Assembly (NCBI GenBank): GCA_965221205.1
Contig: OZ244870.1
Coordinates: 1-64,000, forward strand
Reading direction: 5' to 3'
DNA length: 64,000 bases
Source: CBDFMG01 sp965221205 [NCBI: bacterium]
GTDB taxonomy: Bacteria; SM23-31
The position numbers and the translations under genes were made by a program. The first letter of the stretch is position 1; every line of letters begins with the position of its first letter. Of the stretch, positions 45,739 to 54,875 are shown in pieces. The notes under the pieces were generated by a model. That model was not told the DNA's origin. It did not search any database and worked only from the letters and a program-made list of their open reading frames with translations.

Positions 45739-47133
45739 TCAACGGATCAGGATAACTTCCTCATTTGCCGGTTGAATCCATTCAACGCCGTTGTTGGTGA
45801 CAACTTGAGGGTTCGAAAAATTTATTGACATGGGATATCCGGGCCGCTCAGGAAGATTCGTGTGAACCGCATATTCAAATGCAAAAATATGGTTCTCCGG
45901 AATTTTTAAGTGATGCGTAGCCTGCCGGAAATCAGATATGGACGCCCCGATCCGATTGATGATGTCGGAATCTCCACCATTGCGATTATTACCCATAGCA
46001 TGAAGGTCAACGTAAAATCCTGACTTATTGGTATTTGCAAGTGCTCTTTGGAGAGTCTTATAATCCTCTGTACCAATATCGATAAAAGGAGTATAAATAT
46101 AGTCTGCCTCTTCCAATGCAGAAACAATGGCTTGCAAACATTCGCCGGCAGTCATTCCGACTTTTATCTGCTGCCGCATAATACCCTGTGCTTTCTTTCC
46201 CTGATCCCAGGCATACTGTATACTCTCAGGAACATGTGTTTCACCTTCCCGTAAAATATATGCATGAATTTTCGTATCTACACCAAATCCCATATAGCTC
46301 CCTGTCCCTCCGGCACCGCCGGTAAAAAAATCACCACGCTGCAATACATGATTAGGATCATTAATCCAAAAGCGAGCATCTGGCGGAGCAGTACGTTCAG
46401 ATATTGCTGTATAATAAATCCGGCCGCCTAATTCTCCCAGCGTCGTTTTACCGGGCACAACATTAGATAATCTTTCTAAATTACGCTGGCGGGCCAATGC
46501 TAATATTTCGGTCTGTGCAGCAACTTCCCTGCTTGTCCTTCTCGTCACGAATTCTATAACGAGATTCTCTGCAGACACAATTCTCTGAGAATATTTCGGT
46601 CCCAATATTCTTTCCAGTTTTACGTATTCGGAATGTGAAATCCCATCTGCCGTTGATATCCAGGAGGAGGTATTGACAGCAATCGTCTTTGGATCACGTT
46701 CGGCAACAAATTCTGTCAATTCGTCGTAAACTGAGAAGTCAAGAGTGCCATAATCATATCCCGAAACAGCTCGTGCGATTTCAACAGAACCGTAAACATC
46801 TATATCTTCGACAGCTCCTGCCCCGCCAAAAACCGCCCGCTCAATCCTGTCCCCCAGGTCTGTAAAAATCAAATAACCGGACGTTGATCCAAATTGTGGG
46901 ATCATTGGATCAGGATCTCCGGCACGTGTGACATGAATCCACATATCCACATTACTGTCGCGCATGGCTCCGGGAAGAATGAGTTTAAGCTTTTCGTTTC
47001 TCATTAGACGGAGTGCTTCCGAATCGGTACCCTGTGTACGCCGCGTCAGCGGGGTTGTTGAGCCTCGTTGTGCATCTGCATTTGGCACTGCAAATATCAC
47101 AGATATGAGTAAAATCATAACTCGTAATAGCAT
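45739..47133 (-). CDS. M24-like exported protein, array copy B
   Basis: 464 residues. GAGGAGG precedes the ATG at 47133; signal peptide MILLISVIFAVPNADA. It shares LILPGAMRDSNVDMWIHVTR and the M24-like C-terminal half with the other copies. The His (VDLHAMGN) and one Glu (FAFEYAVHTN) are kept. The first Asp ligand is replaced within the glycine-rich FTGGAGGTGSYMGFGVDTK, and the last Glu position reads INFSNPQVVT. By eye it has therefore lost two metal ligands, and may be a binding protein or pseudo-enzyme rather than a peptidase. Confidence 0.78.
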   Translation of the reverse strand: MLLRVMILLISVIFAVPNADAQRGSTTPLTRRTQGTDSEALRLMRNEKLKLILPGAMRDSNVDMWIHVTRAGDPDPMIPQFGSTSGYLIFTDLGDRIERAVFGGAGAVEDIDVYGSVEIARAVSGYDYGTLDFSVYDELTEFVAERDPKTIAVNTSSWISTADGISHSEYVKLERILGPKYSQRIVSAENLVIEFVTRRTSREVAAQTEILALARQRNLERLSNVVPGKTTLGELGGRIYYTAISERTAPPDARFWINDPNHVLQRGDFFTGGAGGTGSYMGFGVDTKIHAYILREGETHVPESIQYAWDQGKKAQGIMRQQIKVGMTAGECLQAIVSALEEADYIYTPFIDIGTEDYKTLQRALANTNKSGFYVDLHAMGNNRNGGDSDIINRIGASISDFRQATHHLKIPENHIFAFEYAVHTNLPERPGYPMSINFSNPQVVTNNGVEWIQPANEEVILIR

Positions 47134-47229
47134 AACATCCTCCTCAAAAACAATTAAATGACGGCTTCTTGTTAAAATTTATTTTTAATCTTTAATAGAG
47201 CTCAATTTTCAATATTCTGGTTAAGAGAA

Positions 47230-48675
47230 TCATTTTATAATGAATATCTCCTCATTAGGTGGTTGAATAAATTCAACGCCCTTACTGGTAATAATCTGAG
47301 GATTTGAAATGTTAAATGCCAGAGGATAGCCAGGTCTTTCAGCAATCTTCTTATGGACCATATATTCAAAAGCAAAGAGATGATTCTCCTGAATTTTCAA
47401 ATGGTGCGTGAATGTTCGATGTGCCGCCATAGAAGGACCTTCTGTTCTCGTGTCGAATTCAACTTCCCTGGTATCGATGGCATTATTAATCATGCTGTGA
47501 TTATCGATAGAAAATCCCGGTTTATCAGTATTAGCGAGCACTCTTTGAATCATTTTATAGTCTTTTTCACCAATATCACTAAATGGTGTAAAGATATATC
47601 CTGCACCTTCCATAGCTTCCACCATAGCAGCCAACGATTCACCGGCAGTCATACCGACTCTCATATGCGGCCGCATAATCCATTGACCTGCTATCGCCAG
47701 ATCAAAGACCTCCTGTATAAAGTTGGGTACTTTTGATTCCCCTTCTCTTAAAATATAGGCATGAATTTTCGTGTCTACTCCAAAACCCATATAACTGCCC
47801 AAGGGGCCACCTCCGCCACCACCAACAAACAGATCACCTCTCTGTAAAACATAGTCAGGGTCATTAAGAAATCTCCTGATGTCCGGTTGAGATTTCGGTA
47901 CGGTTTTATCAGGCGTATTAACTGCCGAATAGTAAATCCGGGCACCTATTTCTCCCGCCGTCGTTACACCCGGTATAACCTGAGATAACCGTTGTTTAGA
48001 ACGTTGGCGGGCCAATGCCAATATTTCGACCTGTGCTGCCACCTCCCTGCTTGTTCTTCTTAACAGGAAATCTGAAATAACTCTCTCCGCAGAGATTATC
48101 CTTGCAGAATATTTCGGTCCAAGTATTGTTTGCAACTTCAAAAATTGTGTATACGAAATACCATCGGATACTGGCAGAAAATCGGAATAATTAACAGCAA
48201 TCGTCTGCGGATCGCGTTCAACAACAAAATCTGTTATTTCGTCGAAAACATCGGGGACCGAATATCCCTGACTCGGGTCAGAATTGTCATAATTATAACC
48301 GGCAAATGCCCGTGCGACATCTTCAGAACCCCATACATCAATATTTTCAATAGCGCCGGCACTTCCACCAAAGTGAGCCCGTTCAATTCTATCTCCCAAA
48401 TCAGTAAATATCAAATAACCCGATGTTTGTCCAAACTGCATAATCAAAGGATCTTGACCACGTGTAACGTGTATCCACATGTCCACATTGTTGTCACGCA
48501 TGGCTCCCGGCAGAACAAGGTCAAGTTTGTCGTTTCTCATAAGTCGGAGAGCTTCTCTATCGGTTTCCGGCGTACGCTGCGGCAGCGGATCTACAATATC
48601 TCTTCCTCGCTGTGCATTGACATTTGGTACTGCAAATATCACAGATAGTAATAATATCAGAACTCGAACCAACAT
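47230..48675 (-). CDS. M24-like exported protein, array copy C
   Basis: 481 residues from the ATG at 48675 (MLVRVLILLLSVIFAVPNVN), chosen because GAGGAG lies just upstream and the signal peptide starts there; an upstream in-frame ATG at 48693 would place the ribosome site inside the gene. It shares LVLPGAMRDNNVDMWIHVTR with its neighbours. The region of the first Asp ligand is FVGGGGGGPLGSYMGFGVD; His is in SIDNHSMINN, Glu in FAFEYMVHKK, and the last-ligand position is NISNPQIIT. The ligand losses are the same as in copy B. It is 97 nt upstream of copy B. Confidence 0.78.
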   Translation of the reverse strand: MLVRVLILLLSVIFAVPNVNAQRGRDIVDPLPQRTPETDREALRLMRNDKLDLVLPGAMRDNNVDMWIHVTRGQDPLIMQFGQTSGYLIFTDLGDRIERAHFGGSAGAIENIDVWGSEDVARAFAGYNYDNSDPSQGYSVPDVFDEITDFVVERDPQTIAVNYSDFLPVSDGISYTQFLKLQTILGPKYSARIISAERVISDFLLRRTSREVAAQVEILALARQRSKQRLSQVIPGVTTAGEIGARIYYSAVNTPDKTVPKSQPDIRRFLNDPDYVLQRGDLFVGGGGGGPLGSYMGFGVDTKIHAYILREGESKVPNFIQEVFDLAIAGQWIMRPHMRVGMTAGESLAAMVEAMEGAGYIFTPFSDIGEKDYKMIQRVLANTDKPGFSIDNHSMINNAIDTREVEFDTRTEGPSMAAHRTFTHHLKIQENHLFAFEYMVHKKIAERPGYPLAFNISNPQIITSKGVEFIQPPNEEIFIIK

Positions 48676-48780
48676 AACCTTCTCCTCATTCATTGAACAG
48701 TGGTATTGTGCTACTATGTTAATTTATTAATTATTTCAAGTGTGATCGAAATTTGTAATGTTTTACTTTTTGCTTAAAAC

Positions 48781-50166
48781 TTAATGAATAAGTATTATTT
48801 TCTCATTAGGTGCCCTAAGCCATTCAACTCCCCGACTGGTTATGATCTGAGGATTCGAAAAATTCATTGCAAGTGGAAAACCCGGCCTTTCAGGAATGTT
48901 CATGTGGACCATATATTCAAAAGCAAAAATGAAATTCTCTGGAATTTTTAGATGAAGCGTGTTTACCCGAAAGGGCGCCATTGAAGGTCCTTCTACTCTC
49001 AAGTTACCGCCATTATTACCAAAAGAATGATTGTCAATGGAAAATCCCGGTTTATCAGTATTAGCGAGCGCCTTCTGTATTATCTTATAATCTTCAGTGC
49101 CATTGTCTAAAAATGGAGTATATACATAGCCTGCATCTTCCATGGCTTTGACCATAGCATCCAAAGATTCCCCGGCGGTCATGCCGACTTTCATATGTGG
49201 CCGCAAGATATCCAATGCTTGTATCCCCAGATCAAAGACTTTCTGAAAACTCTCAGGAACACTGGTTTCCTCTTCTCTCAAAATATAAGCATGAACTTTA
49301 CTATCTGTCCCAAAGCCCATATATTTAAGATCAGTATTAAAAATAAAATAATCACCACGCTGAAGAACATAGTCAGGGTGACGGATCCACCATCTGACGT
49401 CTGGTGGTTCAACAGGTTCAGATACTGCTGAATAGTAAACCCGAAGACCCCCCGGTGACCATGTGCTATAATCTACTAAACCCCGCTTGAATGCCTCTTC
49501 ATTCGCCCACCAGGTTATATCTCCTATCGTTGTAACACCCGGCTCGATACGAGATAAAGCCCGTGAAAAATTCTGACGATTCATTTCCACAGTATTGGTC
49601 ATTGCTGCTACTTCCCTCAGAGTCCTTCTTGAAAGAAAATCTGTAATGACATTCTCCGCTGAGACAATCCTCTCAGAATATTTTGGTCCTAATATCTTTT
49701 CCAATTGCAGATATTGGGTATAGGAAATCCCATCTGCTGCGGAAAGCCAATCAGAATAATTTACAGCAATCGTTTTCGGATCTCGTTCGGCGACAAATTC
49801 TGTTATTTCATTGAAGACTTCGGGAACCGAAAAACCCTGCCTAGGGTCTGAATTGTTATAATTATACCCATCAATAGCTCGTGAAATGTTGACTGAACCG
49901 TGTACGTCAATATTTTCAACGGCTCCTGAACTACCGAACACAGCCCGCTCAATCTTATCACCCAGATCGGTAAAAATCAAATAACCGGAGGTTGATCCAA
50001 ATTGCTGAACCAGTGGATCTCTGCCACGAGCGACGTGTATCCACATGTCCACATTGTTGTCGCGCATGGCTCCCGGCAGAATAAGATCAAGTTTTTCGTT
50101 TCGTAAAAGACGAAGTACTTCTCCGCCAGTCTTTGCTGTATGAACACCCGGCTGTGAAGTGGACAA
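48781..50166 (-). CDS. M24-like protein, array copy D, signal peptide disrupted
   Basis: About 461 residues from a TTG at 50166 (MSTSQPGVHTAKTGGEVLRL). Upstream in frame reads KLRGAFSLCKCFLLSTSQPG up to a TAA, resembling a signal peptide without a start codon. The gene may therefore have lost its 5' end or use an unseen start. The body is intact and shares LILPGAMRDNNVDMWIHVAR. The first Asp position reads FNTDLKYMGFGTD (Asn at the aligned site), His is in SIDNHSFGNN, Glu in FAFEYMVHMN, and the last-ligand position is NFSNPQIIT. It is the most upstream copy of the array. Confidence 0.7.
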   Translation of the reverse strand: MSTSQPGVHTAKTGGEVLRLLRNEKLDLILPGAMRDNNVDMWIHVARGRDPLVQQFGSTSGYLIFTDLGDKIERAVFGSSGAVENIDVHGSVNISRAIDGYNYNNSDPRQGFSVPEVFNEITEFVAERDPKTIAVNYSDWLSAADGISYTQYLQLEKILGPKYSERIVSAENVITDFLSRRTLREVAAMTNTVEMNRQNFSRALSRIEPGVTTIGDITWWANEEAFKRGLVDYSTWSPGGLRVYYSAVSEPVEPPDVRWWIRHPDYVLQRGDYFIFNTDLKYMGFGTDSKVHAYILREEETSVPESFQKVFDLGIQALDILRPHMKVGMTAGESLDAMVKAMEDAGYVYTPFLDNGTEDYKIIQKALANTDKPGFSIDNHSFGNNGGNLRVEGPSMAPFRVNTLHLKIPENFIFAFEYMVHMNIPERPGFPLAMNFSNPQIITSRGVEWLRAPNEKIILIH

Positions 50167-50595
50167 TAAAAAACACTTGCATAGACTAAAAGCACCTCTT
50201 AACTTTTAACCTAATTATTCCAACTTGTTCTGACGACGTACACCTAAATTAAAAAGAAAAATATTATTATTACATTTAATAAAATTAAATAGAAAATAAA
50301 ATAAACTATTTGATTATATTTCTAAATATTATTGATATTAATTCATTTTTAAATATTCTAAGAAAGAAGTAAAACAAGTCATTTAACTTGAGTGAATCTA
50401 AATAATAGTAATTTTTTTAGAGTACTACTAATTAATATTTTATAACTAACTTATATAATTGAAAATTACAAAGAAATCTATGGATATTTGAGTACATGGC
50501 ACTAAGAAGAATAAATAAATTGCAATATTGAAAAAAATGTAATGCCCTATATAGGCATTCAAATATGAGCAGTGTAGAAAAAAAGGAGCATTATT
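50167..50595. other. Very AT-rich intergenic region
   Basis: About 430 bp dominated by A and T, with no gene or clear hairpin. It separates the divergent M24 array and nuclease-like pair and must contain their promoters. The change of base composition marks the left side of the accessory stretch. Confidence 0.5.
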
Positions 50596-51189
50596 ATGTT
50601 GCCGGATTTTCCCTCAATAAAAAGAGAATGCAGGAAGATTATTGAACGAAATATACAGAATTATAATAATAAAGATTCAATATTATCTCAAATAAAAGTT
50701 TATAGAGATTTTGAAGGAAATAAGATGTCAACTAGTGATATTGACGGTAATATAGAATTTTCACCTTATCGAGAGTTTTCATCAGAAAAATCAATAAAGG
50801 ATGAGGATATTATCAATAAAGGATTAAAAATATATTATGAAAATGGCATTAAAATGGCGAATGAGTTAAAAAGCAAAATAAAAGCTCATATGTTTCAAGA
50901 GATTGTAGACAACACTAAAAAAGTAGGAACATCGATAAATGCTATGGGAAGACCCTTTTCGGCAGATTTGTTGTTAGAAGCTTTAGAAAGAATTCAACTG
51001 GACTTTGATGATGACGGTAACCCTAAATTTCCTACTATGGTAGTTTCACCAGAAATGTTTGAAAAAATAAAAGATAAATTACCCGCAGTTGGTGAAGATC
51101 AAAATTTTGATAAAAGATTTGAAGAATTAATATTAATGAAAAAACAGGAATGGCATGATCGAGAGAGCAATAGAAAACTGGTTGATTAA
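50596..51189 (+). CDS. Hypothetical protein, first gene of nuclease-like pair
   Basis: 197 residues, AT-rich, not recognised. An AAAAAGGAGC ribosome site precedes the ATG. It is largely helical and charged, with NKGLKIYYENGIKMANELKS, MGRPFSADLLLEALERIQLD and FDDDGNPKFPTMVVSPEMFE. No signal peptide or membrane span. Its last 35 nt overlap the start of the next gene in another frame, so the two proteins are likely made together and may act together. It could be a regulator, immunity or sensor partner of the nuclease-like protein; that is only inference. Confidence 0.6.
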   Translation: MLPDFPSIKRECRKIIERNIQNYNNKDSILSQIKVYRDFEGNKMSTSDIDGNIEFSPYREFSSEKSIKDEDIINKGLKIYYENGIKMANELKSKIKAHMFQEIVDNTKKVGTSINAMGRPFSADLLLEALERIQLDFDDDGNPKFPTMVVSPEMFEKIKDKLPAVGEDQNFDKRFEELILMKKQEWHDRESNRKLVD

Positions 51190-52789
51190 TACAAATGAAC
51201 GAAATTATCAGTTACCTTTTTGCCAAATTCTATTAAAAAAGGGACATAACATTTTGTACGTTTCTAAGCATCGTCCCTTGGAACAAGGTAAAGATATTAT
51301 TTCTGTTGATAATAATGGTAAAAAAATTGCCTACCAATTGAAGACTGGAAATATTAATACTTCTCATTGGAGAAGAATAAAAGATCAAATTGTTGACCTT
51401 GTGTCTTTACCAGTTAAGCATCCATCCATCGATAAAAAAGTAAATCATAATTCATTTCTGGTTACAAATGGCGAAATATCTGACGAAGTTAGAACACGTA
51501 TAAGCGATTTTAATGATGACAACATAGCCAAAAATAGAAAGTGGTCATATCTAGATGTTATAGCTAAGAATTCATTATTACAAGATTTTGTTGATGCCCA
51601 AGGAGAATTTATCCCCAAAGAACCTAAAGATTTCGAATTGTATTTAAATTTCTTTCTTGCAGACGGCACTGATTTTTTGAAAAAAGAAAAATTTTTTAAA
51701 CTATTTAATGAATCTGTTTTTACATCAATTAATAATATGAAATCAAATCTCATAAATGCTATAGGAAGTAGTTTGATATTATGTTCATACTCTCTGAAAA
51801 ATTTTCAGGATAAACAAAATCATTATGCGCTATTTGAAGCGTGGATAATTTTAAGTGCTCTAATTAATAGGTTCGCTTCAATTAATAATCTCAAGGAAAA
51901 ATACTGGTTAGAATCCTATAAACTTGCTTTTGAAAAAGCAATATTAATTCTTGAGGAATTGAAGAACGATGTTTTAAGCAGAAAAAATTTTCTGGAGGGA
52001 GATCCGTTAGGTGATGGTGATATAGTTTACAAAACTAGGATTTCCATCATACTTGGTGTGTTAGCAGCATTAGAATTATTCCGATGTAAAAATGATAAAG
52101 AATATTCTGCAGATCAGCGGATATCAAAATTAATTTTAGACAATTTGTCAAATATGTGGTTTTGGGGAGAATCTGCTTTTCCTTACTTTTTTTATATTAT
52201 TAAATATTTAGAATTAAATAAGGAGAGCTTTAAAGCAAAGAAATTGCTGCAAGAATATTTTATTAAACTTGTTGAGAATAATTCCCCAGACTCAAATGAA
52301 GGTTTTGCAAATCCATATATAGACCATGTTGAGTTATTAAAACATGCGTTAAATCTAAGACACTTGAATGATGATTCAGAATCCACCTTTGAGCATTTTG
52401 ATTATCGTAACTTTGCAGGGAGTTCCTTTATACTTGAATCGATTATACAAATGATTGTTCGTAGAGATATGAAAGAATTATTGGAAACCCATTGGAAAAA
52501 GGTTTCACATATTACGTTTAGAGAATTTAAACCTGATAAAATAGAAGATTTATTTTTGTGGCGAGTTGAAAACGGAACAAATATTTCAAATTTTCCGAAT
52601 AAAACTCAAAGCTGGGACATACTAAGAGAAGGAGCTAATGACATTGACAATATTCCTGATATGTTTAAGAAGCAACTTGATATTGTTTCTTTTTTTATTC
52701 TTGTTTGTCCTCATAGAGCTAACACATTCTTTATTAAATTAATTGATTTAAATTATTACTGTGGTTCCTATATATTTCGCAAAATATAA
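51155..52789 (+). CDS. Putative restriction-endonuclease-fold protein, second gene of pair
   Basis: 544 residues. The first 80 contain ERNYQLPFCQILLKKGHNIL (Glu-bearing helix), then PLEQGKDIISVDNNGKKIAY with QLKTGNI. The E...(Q)GKDI...x-QLK order fits Mrr-like PD-(D/E)XK nucleases, whose motif often reads D-x(n)-QxK. The remaining 460 residues are helical, with few recognisable motifs (YALFEAWIILSALINRFASI, WFWGESAFPYFFYIIKYLEL) and may form a sensor or repeat domain. It overlaps the upstream gene by 35 nt. The low GC content and accessory context make a defence role possible, not shown. Confidence 0.6.
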   Translation: MIERAIENWLINTNERNYQLPFCQILLKKGHNILYVSKHRPLEQGKDIISVDNNGKKIAYQLKTGNINTSHWRRIKDQIVDLVSLPVKHPSIDKKVNHNSFLVTNGEISDEVRTRISDFNDDNIAKNRKWSYLDVIAKNSLLQDFVDAQGEFIPKEPKDFELYLNFFLADGTDFLKKEKFFKLFNESVFTSINNMKSNLINAIGSSLILCSYSLKNFQDKQNHYALFEAWIILSALINRFASINNLKEKYWLESYKLAFEKAILILEELKNDVLSRKNFLEGDPLGDGDIVYKTRISIILGVLAALELFRCKNDKEYSADQRISKLILDNLSNMWFWGESAFPYFFYIIKYLELNKESFKAKKLLQEYFIKLVENNSPDSNEGFANPYIDHVELLKHALNLRHLNDDSESTFEHFDYRNFAGSSFILESIIQMIVRRDMKELLETHWKKVSHITFREFKPDKIEDLFLWRVENGTNISNFPNKTQSWDILREGANDIDNIPDMFKKQLDIVSFFILVCPHRANTFFIKLIDLNYYCGSYIFRKI

Positions 52790-52821
52790 TAATTGACAGT
52801 TTATATATTATGTCTCAATTC

Positions 52822-53282
52822 TTATGGAAGGAAGAATATACATAGCGGGTGCATATACAACAGTTATTAATTCGAAATGTAGCCACGGTAAAGGTTGGAT
52901 TGATAATGATCCTCATTTTTGGACTGATCCACCTAACTAAAGAATTATGTAGTAAAAGAATGAGGAAAAAGAATCCTCCAAACGGAAACATTATTGTGAA
53001 CTCAAAAGGTAAATACAATAAATATGATATGAAAGTCCACAGAGACAAGTTTAATGAAATAAAAAGATTTTATATAATAGGTGATCCTGATAAATCCCAC
53101 TTACTAACAGGATATGAAATCAAAACACTAAATCCTGATTTTATGGAAATATGGAAATATTAAAGAGGGTTTTCAAAAAGGATGGGAAGATACCATTTGA
53201 TATTATTAAAAGAAGCGGTCGAAGATTGAATGAAAATCAAATTGATAAATTATTGGAATGGCTTAACAAAGATGGAAAATAG
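52822..53282 (+). pseudogene. Decayed small accessory gene (deletion plus 8-bp duplication)
   Basis: The start reads MEGRIYIAGAYTTVINSKCS then HGKGWIDNDPHFWTDPPN and stops. Another frame continues KELCSKRMRKKNPPNGNIIV, then GKYNKYDMKVHRDKFNEIKR and GYEIKTLNPDFMEIWKY. A third continues ILKRVFKKDGKIPFDIIKRS to NKDGK at 53282. The last break is explained by an exact tandem 8-bp duplication ATGGAAAT (53143-53150 and 53151-53158): removing one unit gives LNPDFMEILKRVFKKDG. I associate the DNDPHFWTDPP and NGNIIV..GKYN blocks with one conserved accessory family and suspect an internal deletion between them. Function not assigned. Confidence 0.5.
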
Positions 53283-53505
53283 TAAATATTTAACTAATTT
53301 CTCGTTGCAAAATCATAAAATTTTGTGAAAATTTGATGTGTATTCACAACCTTTAGAATGTAACACCTTATAGACTAATAACCTTTTTATTGCTATTTAG
53401 AACATCACCTACAATCTCATAATCTGTGAGTCACAGATTTTCATGATGAAGGCTCATTTTATGTTATAATTTTCGAATTTTTACTCATATGAAAATGTAT
53501 TCTTA

Positions 53506-53536
53506 AAAGTTCTGTCTTTTAACCAGTTCTCTCCAC
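53506..53536 (+). repeat. 31-bp direct repeat, copy 1
   Basis: AAAGTTCTGTCTTTTAACCA... matches 54410-54440 at 30 of 31 positions. Both copies are followed within about 25 bp by a terminator-like hairpin. Confidence 0.8.
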
Positions 53537-53551
53537 CCTTTAAGTTACCAG

Positions 53552-53586
53552 GCAGAACTTCTTTTATTAGTGGTTCTGCTTTATTG
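53552..53586 (+). terminator. Terminator-like hairpin
   Basis: GCAGAAC (53552-53558) pairs with GTTCTGC (53573-53579), followed by TTTATTG. Confidence 0.45.
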
Positions 53587-53737
53587 TTCTCAAGCGGAAA
53601 TACGAGGCTGCTTTTTATTATGTCAAAATCTCATAATTTTGTACAACAATTAAAATAAATAATCGTATATTGCATTTTATAGTGTTTTCTATATGAAAGA
53701 GAACGTAAGAATATCAAATACAGCAGAGGTTTAGAAT

Positions 53738-54211
53738 ATGTCAGTGGCGATATTGATAAATACGTATCATTTGTTACTTGATAAAATAGAATCAATAAAG
53801 GAGGAACTTAAAATAAACAGCATTGAAATACATAAGGCTGCAGATTTTGGCGATCTTAAAGAAAATGCGGAATATAAGACAGCCAGAGAGAAACAGGAGT
53901 ATCTTTTTAATAAATTGCGAAGATTTGAAAAGTACTTGAATTGCCAGGTTGTTAATGGAAAAGACATAGATTCGGATGTTATAACTTTTGGAACCTCAAT
54001 CAAAATTGTTGATAATAAGTCTGGCGATATTAGAAAGTATAATATATTAGGTCCGGTAGAATATGAATTAGAAAGTATGCCGGATATTGTGACATACACT
54101 TCTCCGTTAGCGAAGCAGATAATAGGTAAGAAAAAGGGAGAAGAGGTTGAAGTACAACTGCCTAATAGAGTGGATACTATAAAGATATTAGAGATAGAAC
54201 CGATTGTGTAA
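53738..54211 (+). CDS. GreA/GreB-family transcription elongation factor
   Basis: 157 residues, the normal family length. The N-terminal coiled coil has the acidic tip KAADFGDLKENAEYKTAREK, matching GreA's G-D-L-x-E-N-A-E-Y that reaches into the RNA polymerase secondary channel and triggers transcript cleavage. The C-terminal FKBP-like domain ends SPLAKQIIGKKKGEEVEVQL. It is somewhat diverged and AT-rich, so it may be a second or mobile-region copy rather than the main greA. It stands alone. Confidence 0.88.
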   Translation: MSVAILINTYHLLLDKIESIKEELKINSIEIHKAADFGDLKENAEYKTAREKQEYLFNKLRRFEKYLNCQVVNGKDIDSDVITFGTSIKIVDNKSGDIRKYNILGPVEYELESMPDIVTYTSPLAKQIIGKKKGEEVEVQLPNRVDTIKILEIEPIV

Positions 54212-54316
54212 AATATTTGATAACTAACAAATAGTAACCGGCCCTTAAAGCACAATGACTTGGGTGTTCCTCTAAGTTGTTGTAGAATAATAAGTTAAAA
54301 TAAACATTCTCCCAAT

Positions 54317-54360
54317 CTACGAATCAGATGGTTTCAGGTTCGACTCCTGATTGGTTCACC
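54317..54360 (+). other. 3' part of a tRNA gene (possible attachment-site remnant)
   Basis: CTACGAA could be an anticodon loop (anticodon ACG, Arg), followed by a variable region and a perfect T arm: stem TCAGG/CCTGA (54334-54338 and 54346-54350) with loop TTCGACT. Then comes an acceptor strand TTGGTTC, base A and CC. Upstream, neither a pairing anticodon 5' stem nor the acceptor complement GAACCAA is found, so this is only the 3' half. Such fragments arise when integrative elements recombine at tRNA genes. Confidence 0.6.
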
Positions 54361-54409
54361 CTATTGTACTCAAACAAAACTTTAAGTATGAAAAGAAAAT
54401 ATCTTTTTG

Positions 54410-54440
54410 AAAGTTCTATCTTTTAACCAGTTCTCTCCAC
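54410..54440 (+). repeat. 31-bp direct repeat, copy 2
   Basis: AAAGTTCTATCTTTTAACCA... matches 53506-53536 with one mismatch. It lies 50 bp after the tRNA fragment. Confidence 0.8.
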
Positions 54441-54447
54441 GATATAG

Positions 54448-54495
54448 AAATGCTGTAGCTTATTATGGTATTAAAGGGTACAGCATTTTTCTTTT
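54448..54495 (+). terminator. Rho-independent terminator-like hairpin
   Basis: AAATGCTGTA (54448-54457) pairs with TACAGCATTT (54479-54488) over 10 bp, followed by TTCTTTTT. Confidence 0.65.
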
Positions 54496-54875
54496 TGTCA
54501 AAATCAGCATTGTGTCATGTATGTTATATATAATTCTCACCTGTATTATATTTTTCCCCTTGCAAATCCACATAATTGGATAGGCTACAATATAAATCTA
54601 TGATAAATATCTAAATCGGTATGTTGGATGAGAAGATTAATATAATTTTTTTTGGCTAAAACTACGGAACTTTTTATTCTTTACCTTAGTTAATTCATAT
54701 GAATTTTTTCCGGTATTATATCCCACAGGATAACAGTTATTGATTCTATTTCATAACATGATATAATGTTCAAACATTCTTCGTAAAATCTTTTACCATG
54801 CAATTTGAAATATATTTTGACTAGTTTGATATACTGTTATTGAGATTACAAGTACTACACTTATTTAAAATTAAA

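Larger units (their letters stand above)
53283..53737. other. AT-rich intergenic region upstream of greA-like gene
   Basis: About 455 bp. It contains one copy of the 31-bp direct repeat (53506-53536) and a hairpin at 53552-53579; otherwise no gene seen. Confidence 0.45.

Noticed and set aside
50167-50595. CRISPR array or phage-like repeats in the AT-rich gap
   Set aside because: No regularly spaced repeats were seen here or elsewhere in the window; the stretch is simple AT-rich sequence.
54212-54360. Complete tRNA gene
   Set aside because: The acceptor 5' strand, D arm and a pairing anticodon stem are absent; only the 3' half is present.
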